Below, in pieces: positions 1-8,243 of a DNA stretch of 64,000 nucleotides. A program made the translations under genes and the position numbers. This DNA is from DATBFG01 sp036558645. GTDB lineage: Bacteria; Acidobacteriota; Terriglobia; Terriglobales; Acidobacteriaceae. The stretch lies in the NCBI GenBank assembly GCA_036558645.1, contig DATBFG010000115.1, forward strand, positions 10,749-74,748. Reading direction: 5' to 3'. The notes beneath the pieces were generated by a model. That model saw only the letters and a list, made by a program, of their open reading frames with translations. It had not been told where the DNA came from and did no database searches. Position 1 is the stretch's first letter. Each line of letters starts with the position of its first letter.

Positions 1-868
1 TGCCACCCGTGAAATTGTGCAGGACGATAACATTGCCGTGCGGCTTCAATTTGAATGCGACTCCTCCTCCGGAGGCTCCGCCTTGTGCCGTAACCCCATA
101 AAAATTGCCATCCATGCCCTGAACAAGCGGCGCGTAGGGGTTCGCGCCGTGATTCCAATCGAAATGGTAGAGCACGGTGAAGTCTCCCCAGCGGCTGATC
201 CGGAAAATAGTCCCGTACCCGTAGGCGCCTCCCTCAAACGTAGTTCCGTAAAAATTCCCGTCAGCGGCTTGTACAAGCGGCGCATAAGGGGAGGAACCGT
301 CAGAGCCGGTGAAAACATGCAGCAAGGTGAATTTACCCGAGGCTGAAATCTTGTATATCGAGCCATGAGTATTGCTTGTTCCAACAGTGGTGCCGAAGAA
401 ATTACCTCCAATGCTTTGGAGCGGCGCCGCGTTGGGATAGGCTCCATCATCACCGCCACTGAAGCTGTATAAGGTGCCGACGCCTCCATTATCCGCGCGC
501 ATATTGAAAACTGTCCCAAAGCCAGCGTCCCCGCCAAACGTGCCGGTGCCATAGTAATAGCCGTCAAGGCCGAGACTAAGGCCACCCACTGGCGCTTTCC
601 CATCGCTGATATTGAAGCTGTGTAGTACGGTCAATTGCCCTTCGGTCGTCAGGCTAAATGCGCTGCCGAGTCCGTCCGTCCATATATCGTCCGTCGATGT
701 GTACAAGTAGCCGTGCCGGCCCTGGCTGATAGTGCCGGAGTAGCGCGGATTGCTTGGATCCCCTGCGTGAGTGCCGAAGTTGTAAAGGACCTTGTAAGTT
801 TGCGCTGACAGGATTGCGGTGCTTAGAAGCAACCCGAACGCCAGCCGAGACACAAATTTGAACTTCAT
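1..868 (-). CDS. GloVer-repeat secreted protein (3' end beyond window)
   Basis: Reading frame open to the window edge, so the C-terminus is missing. It begins with a signal peptide (MKFKFVSRLAFGLLL..SAQ) and continues with repeats of about 35-40 residues of the form DGNFYGTT..GG..GYGTIFRIS..G..TVLYHF. This is the pattern of the Gloeobacter/Verrucomicrobia (GloVer, TIGR03803) tandem repeat, which probably folds as a beta-propeller-like exported protein. The ATG at 866-868 follows a GAGGAG ribosome site at good spacing. The molecular function of the family is not established. A paralogue with the same repeat lies at 23188-24489. Family assignment is good; role unknown. Confidence 0.82.
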   Translation of the reverse strand, partial: MKFKFVSRLAFGLLLSTAILSAQTYKVLYNFGTHAGDPSNPRYSGTISQGRHGYLYTSTDDIWTDGLGSAFSLTTEGQLTVLHSFNISDGKAPVGGLSLGLDGYYYGTGTFGGDAGFGTVFNMRADNGGVGTLYSFSGGDDGAYPNAAPLQSIGGNFFGTTVGTSNTHGSIYKISASGKFTLLHVFTGSDGSSPYAPLVQAADGNFYGTTFEGGAYGYGTIFRISRWGDFTVLYHFDWNHGANPYAPLVQGMDGNFYGVTAQGGASGGGVAFKLKPHGNVIVLHNFTGG

Positions 869-1435
869 AAAAACTCCTCAACGGTTGCACCTGGGGTGGA
901 ATGCCCGACGCGTAGCGGAACAACCAACACGCCGGCTCTGGCAGCCCAACAACACGGATGCACAACATGCTCGGTCGGCTTAACAGAGAAGGCCTTCCAT
1001 GGTGTGAATGGAAAAAACGCATTTGAGCACCTCAACGATTGCCACGAGATGACGGAGTCTGGGACCGTGAGACATAACGTATTCTCCCTAGGCCGCGCCG
1101 GTCGGCTCCGGCTACATTCGGCGCATTGCGGTGGACAAAATGGCTCTGATCGCGTGAATCAGTGGGTGCGAGCTGACCGCACAACCTTGCTACGAGGTCT
1201 TGAGTAAAGTCAGTGCGGTTGGTCACACGTGAGTACCCTTCGATCACTCTGATAAAGGCATTCCTTCAGCCGAAATCAACCTTGCGGAGCTGCTGAAAGA
1301 CGCGCAATCAATCCGGCAACTGACTCTTGACCGTCTAGCGCCGAGGCAGAAATTGTTCTCCCTCTTCCTGTGAGGAAAGTCACCCGTGGGGCAGGGTTTC
1401 TGGAGAGTACTTTTGCACGTGTAGGAGTTTGTTTT
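869..1435. other. Intergenic stretch with no supported gene
   Basis: Several short frames exist on both strands but none has a convincing ribosome site, recognisable motif or family resemblance. I see nothing else in this stretch beyond the 5' flank of the GloVer gene. Confidence 0.5.
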
Positions 1436-1654
1436 ATGGTCTGTAGGCTATGTGGCTCGGAGAAACCGAGAGACTTCATTGGAGAACTCGCTATTCATTT
1501 TCCCGGTCGTGAAGGTCTGAAGAAGCCCGTGGTGTTGGTATTTCCGTAACTGAGGACTTGCCTTGATTGTGGCTTCGTAGAATTTAATCTTTCTGGTGAA
1601 GGGTTAGAGCAGCTTAGGAGCGGATTTTTACTGCTCAGCCTCGTTCGAGAGTAA
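1436..1654 (+). pseudogene. Small zinc-ribbon protein gene, interrupted by in-frame TAA
   Basis: An ATG behind a GGAG ribosome site opens a frame with CxxC near the N-terminus (VCRLCGSE), a middle F-P-G..L-K-K-P-V-V-L-V-F-P, then an in-frame TAA at 1547-1549, followed without a frame change by LRTCLDCGFVEFNLSGEGLEQL and a final stop. The two CxxC pairs and the spacing fit a single treble-clef or zinc-ribbon protein of about 72 residues. The broken copy at 5185-5413 has Q (CAG) at the position of the TAA, so one CAA-to-TAA change would explain the break. It could also be a sequencing error. Function of the family unknown; I recall similar small proteins in acidobacteria. Confidence 0.6.
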
Positions 1655-1781
1655 TGACAATTCTCAGGGCGGTGTCTAGGGTCGTAGAAGTTTCGTCGCC
1701 ACCGTTGACTTCAAACAGATAGCCTGGCCTAGCACCGTACCAGTATCCCCGAAGAGCAAGCCTGAGTGAGAACGTACCTGG

Positions 1782-3539
1782 CTACGGTTTCGGATCCACC
1801 CAGTCATCATCGCCCAACCCATGGCTCGCACGGTAAGCACTGACAGCCTCTTCGATGGTGGCGAAGAACGTGTGCTCCCCGAGGCGTGCAAACAAGCCGA
1901 AACGTTTCAGCTTGTCCTTTACGGGATCCTTCATTTCAGCAAAACATAATTCGATACGGGCAGCGTGCAGGGCGTCATCAAGATCGCTGAGGACGTCGGC
2001 TGCAGTGACGTCGACGCTGGTAACAGGTTCCGCAGCAACTACGAGCCAGTGTACTGGACTCGGTGAGTTGGCAACCGCCTCAAGGGCCCGTTGACGAAAC
2101 AAATCGGCGTTCGCGAAGAACAGCGGCGCATCCCATCGGAACAATACGAGGCCTGGGATCAGGCGTCCCTCCGGATACCGAGTGATGTCGTGATAGCCCT
2201 TGACGCGATCGACGCTGCCGAGCACAGCGGAATGCGGACGCCAGCCATCCCAGAGGAACTCAATCACCGCAATCACGATCGCGAGTGAGATTCCCGGAAT
2301 CGCGCCGAACACGGCCACGCCTGCGAAGCAGGCCATCGAAAGCCAGAACTCCCAACGCTGGATCCGATAAATGCGGCGCAGGTCGCTAATTTCAAAAAGG
2401 CCGATCGCAGCGGCAATGACGACAGCAGCCAGTGCCGTGTGTGGCAGATTTTGCATCAACTGGGGAGCCAGTATCAGCAGTACCGCAATGGCAACTGCAC
2501 CTACAACCCCAGTAACCTGAGATTTGGCACCTGCCGCCTCGGCAACCGGCGTGCGTGATGAGCTGCTACTGATCGGGAAACCCTGAAAGAACGCGGCTGC
2601 GAGATTGGCGATGCCGAGGCCTATCATCTCTTGATTTGGATTTACTGGCGCACGGAGGCGTGCCGCATAGGTTCGGGATAAGACGCTCGTGTCCGCGAAT
2701 GAAACCAGAGCCACTGCGACGCCGCCCATGAGGATTGGCACCAAGTCGTCAACCTGAGCAAACGGCACACGAGGTGATGGCAACCCGTGAGGCAGAGGAC
2801 CGAGCACGGACACCCCGGCTCGCTTGGCGAAGTCGAAGGCCGCGACTGCAACTGTGGCGGCGATCACGCCGATCAGGATGCCGGGAATGCGTGGCCAGCG
2901 TTTGAGGAACAGTATCAGAGCTAGCGTGCTGGCGCCGATCAGCAGGGTCACAATGTTCGTGTTGCCTGCCATCACCTTTTCAGCAATTCCCCACGCCTGG
3001 CGAAGCGGACCTTCCGCCTTGACGGAAAAGCCGAACAACTTCGGGAGTTGGCTAAGCAGCACGGTGAGGGCAATGCCATTCATATACCCGTAGCGGATCG
3101 GCTTCGAGAGCAGCTCCGTAATGAAGCCGAGACGCGCCAATCCTGCGCCCACGCACACAGCTCCGGAAACGATCGCCATCATTCCAGCCAAGGCAACCGC
3201 ACGTTGTGGGTCACCTGCAGAAAGGGGCGCGACGACTGTGAGAATCAAAGGCGCAAGGGCCGAGTCCGGGCCCAGGACGAGAATGCGGCTCGGGCCGAAC
3301 AATGCATATGCCAGCAACGGCACAATGGTCGCGTAGAGCCCGTTGATACCAGGTACACCGGATGCCTCGGCGTACGCAATGCCAACTGGTACGAGCATAG
3401 TCGTCATCACCAAGCCAGCGACCAGATCGTGTCGCAGCCAAGGCAACTCATACTTACGAAGCATGTCGAATCCGGTAAAGCAGCGTGTCCAGCCGGTTCG
3501 GCTTGCGCTTTCCGTGCGATGGCGATGTTCCAATAGCAA
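1782..3539 (-). CDS. SulP-family anion transporter with STAS domain
   Basis: Inner-membrane permease of the SLC26/SulP family, which moves sulfate, bicarbonate or other anions. About the first 430 residues are hydrophobic and start with the usual LRKYELPWLRHDLVAGLVMTTM block and an LVLGPDSALAPLI segment. The last ~130 residues form a soluble STAS domain (LVLFRWDAPLFFANADLFRQ.., VDVTAADVLSDLDDAL). Length is normal for the family. The start is uncertain: TTG at 3539, TTG at 3533 (six bases after GAGGA) or ATG at 3464. The substrate cannot be read from sequence. It stands alone, with no carbonic anhydrase or sulfate assimilation genes beside it. Confidence 0.88.
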   Translation of the reverse strand: MLLEHRHRTESASRTGWTRCFTGFDMLRKYELPWLRHDLVAGLVMTTMLVPVGIAYAEASGVPGINGLYATIVPLLAYALFGPSRILVLGPDSALAPLILTVVAPLSAGDPQRAVALAGMMAIVSGAVCVGAGLARLGFITELLSKPIRYGYMNGIALTVLLSQLPKLFGFSVKAEGPLRQAWGIAEKVMAGNTNIVTLLIGASTLALILFLKRWPRIPGILIGVIAATVAVAAFDFAKRAGVSVLGPLPHGLPSPRVPFAQVDDLVPILMGGVAVALVSFADTSVLSRTYAARLRAPVNPNQEMIGLGIANLAAAFFQGFPISSSSSRTPVAEAAGAKSQVTGVVGAVAIAVLLILAPQLMQNLPHTALAAVVIAAAIGLFEISDLRRIYRIQRWEFWLSMACFAGVAVFGAIPGISLAIVIAVIEFLWDGWRPHSAVLGSVDRVKGYHDITRYPEGRLIPGLVLFRWDAPLFFANADLFRQRALEAVANSPSPVHWLVVAAEPVTSVDVTAADVLSDLDDALHAARIELCFAEMKDPVKDKLKRFGLFARLGEHTFFATIEEAVSAYRASHGLGDDDWVDPKP

Positions 3540-3791
3540 TCCTCAACGATCCTTATAGTTCAATCTTGCAGTCTTCCATGCTGCCCCAAAGCGGAAAAGG
3601 CTGAGTTTCTTTGTCACAGTTTCCTCTGTCGCCTTAAGTTGAGTAACAGCAAAATACGCAAGTACACTTCTTTCGCCTCTAGGAAGAGCAGTTCCCGCCA
3701 CTTGAAAGCACACCCCCTGAGGCGACCCGCAACAGATCAGGCATGAATCCAAGAAAGGAGAATTTTCGACTTCGAGCAGCCGGGAAGTACC

Positions 3792-4223
3792 CTAGTTAAT
3801 GATCAAAATGAGCGTGGCAGAGCTTCCACCGATCGGACATCCCATATCGTCAAACGATGCCTGAGACCTCACTGAAATCTGCACACTGCTTCCTACCGAG
3901 CCGCCAGAGGAATCAAAGGTCTGCGGAGTAATACTAGTCTGAAGGTGGTGTGAGTCTAGGAACGTCGTCTGCAACGAGTTTCCGTTCCACATGATCTGCG
4001 ATTGAGAAGTAAAACCGCTTCCCGTCACCGTCAGCACAACTGAGTCCGCGTTGCTGGGGACGCTGTCGGGCGATAGGGAAGCAACTTCGGGCTGCGCCAC
4101 TCCTTGACAGCTAAGGAATACCCCATTGCAGGTCCAACCAGATAACAGTAGGGTTAGTGTTCCGATGAGAGCAATGCGAGTCAGTGGAAAAGGTTTACAG
4201 GCGCTAGCAAGGGAAGAGCGCAT
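3792..4223 (-). CDS. Small exported protein with IPT/TIG-like fold
   Basis: 143 residues. A hydrophobic signal (TRIALIGTLTLLLSGWT) is followed by a single immunoglobulin-like segment: P.V.SLSPDSVPSNADSVVLTVTGSGFTSQSQIMWNGNSLQTTFL. This matches the IPT/TIG pattern 'sP..g..g....ltGsgF...s.v.wng..l.t'. The start has a strong GGGAGG site five bases upstream. Cysteines near the signal do not make a clean lipobox. Probably secreted or surface-bound; acidobacteria carry many such single-IPT proteins. Specific role unknown. Confidence 0.72.
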   Translation of the reverse strand: MRSSLASACKPFPLTRIALIGTLTLLLSGWTCNGVFLSCQGVAQPEVASLSPDSVPSNADSVVLTVTGSGFTSQSQIMWNGNSLQTTFLDSHHLQTSITPQTFDSSGGSVGSSVQISVRSQASFDDMGCPIGGSSATLILIIN

Positions 4224-4396
4224 ACGACCTCCCTATCACGAGCGCCGGTCATTTTACACCTTTATGATCTTTCCTTGAGGTTTGCGGTCACGCCTTAGAT
4301 CACGATTTATCATCAACTGCCGCGCAGCACGATAACGTCGGCGACGCCAAGGTGCTTCGCCTCAGCTCGTGGCGGTTCGTTTTTGATTTCGCCTGT

Positions 4397-4828
4397 CTAC
4401 GCCGCGACCTCGAACTTGATCATGGGAACAACACCGAGTTGTTGCATGAGGCTAAGGGAATCCCACTCGTGCCATTCCTGAACGATTCTTCCACCGGAAA
4501 TGCGATGAATGGATATGCCAGTGATGCTAAACCGCTTGCCTGTTGGAGCGATGCCTAAGAACTCTCCCTGATGCGTACCACTCATTGTCCATCGCGTGAC
4601 GACATGTTGCATGCCATCGGTCAGTTGCTCCTGCACTTCACGATGAAAGTCGGGAAACGCAGTAAATAGAGAATCGAAAAACTGCATCAGCGGTTCACCT
4701 CTGAGTTCTCCCACCAACGGCAGGTGAAAAGTGCTGTCACGTAGAAGATCCCGCATCACCGACATGTCCTGCTCGTTCATGCCGTGAGTAATCAAGCATC
4801 GAACAATTGCTGTGTTGGAAGCGCTCAT
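4397..4828 (-). CDS. SnoaL-like polyketide cyclase / ester cyclase family protein
   Basis: 143 residues in the cystatin-like alpha+beta fold typical of SnoaL and steroid isomerase relatives: FFDSLFTAFPDFHREVQEQLTDGMQHVVTRWTMSGTHQGEFLGIAPTGKRFSITGISIHRISGGRIVQEWHEWD. The motif block around GTHQGEFLGIAPTG and the final EWHEWD strands is characteristic of the ester-cyclase branch. An AAGGAGG site precedes the ATG. The substrate cannot be predicted, since many bacterial members are unassigned. Monocistronic by spacing. Confidence 0.82.
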   Translation of the reverse strand: MSASNTAIVRCLITHGMNEQDMSVMRDLLRDSTFHLPLVGELRGEPLMQFFDSLFTAFPDFHREVQEQLTDGMQHVVTRWTMSGTHQGEFLGIAPTGKRFSITGISIHRISGGRIVQEWHEWDSLSLMQQLGVVPMIKFEVAA

Positions 4829-4928
4829 AATGACGTCCCTCCTTGGCAGGCGTATGTCATGCTTCGATGTTCAAAAGCATGAAGTTCAGTGAGGTTGGTC
4901 AGGAGCCGCACGCCAAATGTTTCCGTGC

Positions 4929-5192
4929 CTAGGCAGCATGCCCACTTTTCGGTTCTGTGCAGTGGCGCAGCACAAGCAATGCGTTGAGTGCGCCATCAAT
5001 AGCTCGTTCTTCGTCAATGTTGTCATTAGGCATTACGAAAAGTTCCCGAGCGCGCCGGATGAGTGCTTTCTCAGCTTCGGCGATGCGTTCCCGCTGTTTC
5101 TGTTTATCTTTCTCGAACAGTGCGGCTCTGTACAGGTCGCGCCATGTCTGTACGCTGGTAACCGTACATGCGGAACTGTTTCGATCACACAT
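4929..5192 (-). CDS. Small conserved protein of unknown function
   Basis: 87 residues, charged and predicted helical: TWRDLYRAALFEKDKQKQRERIAEAEKALIRRARELFVM. I recall this W-R-x-L-Y-x-A-A-L-F-E block in short acidobacterial proteins, but no function is attached to it. Its ATG overlaps the stop codon of the upstream broken zinc-ribbon gene (ATGTGTGA), which suggests the two were translationally coupled. No membrane segment or signal is seen. Confidence 0.6.
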   Translation of the reverse strand: MCDRNSSACTVTSVQTWRDLYRAALFEKDKQKQRERIAEAEKALIRRARELFVMPNDNIDEERAIDGALNALLVLRHCTEPKSGHAA

Positions 5193-5413
5193 AGGCCTTT
5201 ATTCGCACCTTCAGCGCACGACTGCTTTGTTCGAGAAGTTCCAAATCATCTCCGGAAAGGGTGAGCTCTGCGAGGCCCACAGCCTAGGCACACCAGAAGC
5301 TGCGGGAACGTCAAGATACGTGGCTTGTCCAAACCTTCGAAAGCGGACAAGGGAACACAGATTTCCGCATCAAAGATTTTATGATTCTCGGATTGACACT
5401 GCCTGCAAGTCAC
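5185..5413 (-). pseudogene. Small zinc-ribbon protein gene with one-base frameshift
   Basis: A GTG start at 5413 lies six bases after GGGAGGA. The frame gives VTCRQCQSEN..CVPLSAFEGLDKPRILTFPQLLVCLGCG and then runs out of frame. Dropping one base in the GGG run (plus-strand CCC at 5276-5278) restores LAELTLSGDDLELLEQSSRALK and a TGA at 5185-5187. The product would be a 75-residue two-CxxC protein matching the interrupted copy at 1436-1654. The total of 229 bases is 3n+1, which agrees with a single insertion. The repaired stop overlaps the start of the downstream 87-residue gene. Whether this is a mutation or a base-call error cannot be told here. Confidence 0.62.
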
Positions 5414-5515
5414 GCTGCGTCCTCCCAATCCGTGGGCCAATTATCGGAGTGGACAGTGCCAGGAGATGTGAGAAAGCGCACATTCGATTGTGACGTGGAC
5501 CACGCCTTGGCTCTG

Positions 5516-5761
5516 CTAATCGTCGGATTTCCCACTTCCTGCCCCTGGTCGCTTAGTAGAAGTAAAGGAGAACATTACTAGCTCGGGTTCTGGTTCGTTG
5601 GTTTTGTGGCCAACGACCTCCGCCTCAGCCTTCAACCAATCTTCCAGATCATGCCCGGGTTCACCGCCACGCTCTTGAAAGAAAGCAAGAGCGCGCTTGC
5701 GAATCAACTCCAGAGTAGGTTCGAGAGAACTCTCCGTTGCGCACGATTCTTGAACAGGCAT
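5516..5761 (-). CDS. DUF2934 family protein
   Basis: 81 residues with the DUF2934 signature: IRKRALAFFQERGGEPGHDLEDWLKAEAEV at about residues 20-50, i.e. I-R-x-R-A-..-R-G..P-G-x-D-x-x-D-W-L-x-A-E. These short cytosolic proteins are common in acidobacteria and alphaproteobacteria and have no known function. A strong GGGAGGT site lies five bases before the ATG. The C-terminal tail is low complexity. Confidence 0.8.
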   Translation of the reverse strand: MPVQESCATESSLEPTLELIRKRALAFFQERGGEPGHDLEDWLKAEAEVVGHKTNEPEPELVMFSFTSTKRPGAGSGKSDD

Positions 5762-5901
5762 GGGACACCTCCCTCAAAAACCACCTTCTCTTTTCAGATG
5801 GCCCGGTGGCTGTGATAATCGCCACCGACAAGATCGTTAGACAGGCCGAGCAGATCGACAAAATGGAGCACTCAGGCCACTAGGCAGCTACACTCATTAA
5901 C

Positions 5902-6144
5902 CTAGGCTGCAATACCGTTCTTGCTTGCCATATGCACGAGGGGACGCGGAATCGTGACCCGTCGCGTACGCCCGGTTTTCTTCTGTTGAGCATCGATGAC
6001 GACGAAGTCATCTGTCAAAACGATCGGCTCGTCGAGAAAATCAAATGCTTCTCCATACAACTTCATCTGAGTTCCTTTTGTAAAGCCAAGTCGCTGGAGG
6101 CGTTGGCGGAGACCAACCTGCTTGTCGGTCATAGAACCATCCAA
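5902..6144 (-). CDS. Small hypothetical protein
   Basis: About 80 residues: an N-terminal basic helix (RQRLQRLGFTKGTQMKLYGEAF) followed by beta-like strands ending TRRVTIPRPLVHMA. I recall similar short proteins near regulatory genes in acidobacteria but cannot name a domain. The frame begins at TTG; an ATG four codons later (6132) is the alternative, and neither has a clear ribosome site. No membrane segment. Function unknown. Confidence 0.5.
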   Translation of the reverse strand: MDGSMTDKQVGLRQRLQRLGFTKGTQMKLYGEAFDFLDEPIVLTDDFVVIDAQQKKTGRTRRVTIPRPLVHMASKNGIAA

Positions 6145-6240
6145 GAGATCAAGCTTTATCCTACTGAATGACTAGTAAAGGTGGCTGTGACGGCCATCAC
6201 GATCAGGTCCCCTCGTAGTTGAAATCAGGCGTTAGCACTC

Positions 6241-6260
6241 AAAATCCCAACAGGGATTTT
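6241..6260. repeat. 8-bp perfect hairpin, AAAATCCC-AACA-GGGATTTT
   Basis: Perfect 8-bp stem with a 4-base loop, symmetric on both strands. It sits between divergent genes, so it looks more like a stray bidirectional terminator or small palindrome than a terminator of a listed gene. Confidence 0.5.
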
Positions 6261-6416
6261 CGGCCCACATATGTCAATGGGTGAAATTGCGATTTATCGT
6301 CAACCAACAAACCTCTCGAATCAGCCCTGCAAGCTGCTGACCTGTCCGCTTTGTCAGTTGACGGCGAAGTGGGCGGGGGTTTATTTCAAACCGTAATCAT
6401 TGTTCTCACTCACGCG

Positions 6417-6453
6417 AGAAGGTCGCCGATAAACGGACCTGCGGCGACCTTCT
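6417..6453. promoter_or_regulatory. 12-bp perfect inverted repeat upstream of gadB
   Basis: AGAAGGTCGCCG at 6417-6428 and its exact complement CGGCGACCTTCT at 6442-6453, separated by 13 bases. The centre lies about 230 bp before the gadB start. No T-run follows, so it is not a standard terminator. It may be an operator for a dimeric regulator or a leader hairpin if transcription starts upstream. Confidence 0.5.
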
Positions 6454-6665
6454 GATCCCCCGTACGTTCCAATACTCGACGCTGTGCCAGCTTGCCATTG
6501 ACTCTTCCCAAAACGGGAGAGCGAATATTGACAGGCGCTATGGGATGTCACACCAACTAGCACCCGATCTGGTAAGAAAGCTAGTGGGAAGAGTACATAT
6601 CGAGGTGGAAGATTTCGGAGGAATTTGTAGTCGGACAAATCCGTAATTGAGAAAAGGAGTTGGTT

Positions 6666-8054
6666 ATGGCAACTGCGAAGATAATTCCGATTGTCGAAGA
6701 GCCCACAGCGTACGACGAATTTAATGTGCCCGTACCGAAGGAGACGTTTCCTGCTGCTGGAATGTCAGCCCGCGCCGCTCAAGCAGTTGTGAATAGTTAT
6801 GCATGGACTGATGCCAATCCAATGCTGAATCTTTCATCATTTGTTACGACCTGGGCTGAGCCGGAAGCGGTCGAGGTCGCGCGGACCCACATGTACAAGA
6901 ACTACATCGATCATGACATGTACCCGCAAGTCTTCAAGATGGAGCAGGTGATAGTGAAATGGCTCCATGACTTGTGGAATGGGCCTAAAGGCGTGGAGCC
7001 CTATGGGACAGCCACGATTGGCTCCTCCGAGGCGTGCATGTTGGGAGGACTGGCTCATAAATGGAATTGGCGTGAAGCACGGCGGAAGGCAGGCAAGGAC
7101 GCGAGCAAGCCTAATATGGTGACCGGCGGCAATGTGCAGATTGTCTGGAAAAAATTCATGCGTTACTTTGATGTTGAGCCGCGCATTATTCCTCTGAAGC
7201 CGGGAAATTACCGTTTAACCGCCGACCGGCTCGATAAATATGTGGATGAAAACACGATTTGCGTGGTAGCCATTGCCGGTCAGACTTTCACGGGAGAGGA
7301 CGACGACATTCAAGCCATTCACGATTGGCTGGATGACTACGAGAAGCGAACTGGCATTAGCATTCCTATGCACATCGACGGAGCATCGGGCGGCTTTGTC
7401 AACCCATTCCTCTATCCTGACTATAAATGGGACTTCCGGCTCAATCGCGTACAGTCGATCAACGCCTCCGGCCACAAATTTGGTCTGGTACCACCGGGTC
7501 TTGGCTGGGTTGTCTTCAAAGAACGGAAGATTTTCAATGAAGACCTCGTCTTTTACGTCAACTATTTAGGCGGTGAGATGCCGACCGCGACCCTTAATTT
7601 CAGCCGTGGAACGGCCCCAATCGCGGTGCAGACTTATATGATCTTGCGACATGGGCGCGAGGGCTACACGCGCATAATGCGGCATACTGTCGATAATGCG
7701 ATCTATCTGCGGCAGCGACTCGTTGAATCGGGCTATTTCCTCATCATGAACGAAACGCAACGCATCCCTGTGGTTGCTCTTACGCTGAACAAAAACAAGG
7801 CGAAGAACTTCAATGAGTTCGATGTCTCTGCCAAGGTGCGTGAGCGTGGCTGGGTGCTTTCTGCGTACGCGATGCCACCTGACGCACAAGAAGTAAACAG
7901 CTTGCGTGTGGTCGTGCGACCACATCTCAATCATACTCTGATGGATGTCCTGGCCAATGACATTATCCAAGCTTGTGAGTATTTGGAAACGCACGGTGGG
8001 ACGGCCACACCGCCGCAACTCCACGGGGCCGATAAGTCGGCTCCGAAATGCTGA
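6666..8054 (+). CDS. gadB: Glutamate decarboxylase
   Basis: PLP-dependent enzyme that converts glutamate to GABA and CO2, consuming a cytoplasmic proton; in other bacteria it serves acid resistance. The GadB landmarks are present: PMLNLSSFVTTW near the N-terminus, GTATIGSSEACMLGG, HIDGASGGFVNPF, and the PLP lysine in NASGHKFG (about K271). The ATG at 6666 is preceded by AAAGGAG. Length of 462 residues is normal. There is no GadC antiporter next to it; the next gene is an unrelated membrane protein beyond a terminator. A large inverted repeat lies upstream. Confidence 0.95.
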   Translation: MATAKIIPIVEEPTAYDEFNVPVPKETFPAAGMSARAAQAVVNSYAWTDANPMLNLSSFVTTWAEPEAVEVARTHMYKNYIDHDMYPQVFKMEQVIVKWLHDLWNGPKGVEPYGTATIGSSEACMLGGLAHKWNWREARRKAGKDASKPNMVTGGNVQIVWKKFMRYFDVEPRIIPLKPGNYRLTADRLDKYVDENTICVVAIAGQTFTGEDDDIQAIHDWLDDYEKRTGISIPMHIDGASGGFVNPFLYPDYKWDFRLNRVQSINASGHKFGLVPPGLGWVVFKERKIFNEDLVFYVNYLGGEMPTATLNFSRGTAPIAVQTYMILRHGREGYTRIMRHTVDNAIYLRQRLVESGYFLIMNETQRIPVVALTLNKNKAKNFNEFDVSAKVRERGWVLSAYAMPPDAQEVNSLRVVVRPHLNHTLMDVLANDIIQACEYLETHGGTATPPQLHGADKSAPKC

Positions 8055-8096
8055 TACATAATTAGCAAGCATGATTCGGATCAAGAAAAGTACTAA

Positions 8097-8128
8097 GGCC
8101 ACCGATTTCGGTGGCCTCCCTTTCTTTT
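8097..8128 (+). terminator. Rho-independent terminator after gadB
   Basis: GGCCACCG-ATTT-CGGTGGCC, a perfect 8-bp GC-rich stem with a 4-base loop, followed by a T-rich tail (TCCCTTTCTTTT). Placed 43 bp after the gadB stop. Confidence 0.85.
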
Positions 8129-8243
8129 ACAAACCCTCTACTCTTGTAATGATGCGACGCTCAAATTTGACCGATTCGGCCCAAATTGGGAGTTTCACTT
8201 CGGTAAATAGCCATATTTCTCGAATTATCCAGGTAATGATGCG

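Larger units (their letters stand above)
6145..6665. other. 520-bp divergent intergenic region upstream of gadB
   Basis: No convincing gene; the 85-codon minus frame at 6381-6638 has no family resemblance. The region holds two inverted repeats, listed separately (6241-6260 and 6417-6453). It separates the minus-strand small gene from gadB, so it must carry promoters for both. Confidence 0.5.

Noticed and set aside
1365..1385. GAGGAAAGTC motif resembling the RNase P RNA P4 region
   Set aside because: The conserved continuation (CCGGGCTCC...) and the partner strand of P4 are missing.
1276..1479. 67-codon minus-strand frame opposite the broken zinc-ribbon gene
   Set aside because: No ribosome site or family resemblance; the plus-strand zinc-ribbon frame explains the conserved codons.
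3543..3752. 69-codon minus frame with several Cys upstream of the SulP gene
   Set aside because: No coherent fold or family; lies in the promoter region and has no clear start signal.
6381..6638. 85-codon minus frame in the gadB upstream region
   Set aside because: Low-complexity Ser/Arg-rich translation, overlaps the inverted repeat, no start signal.
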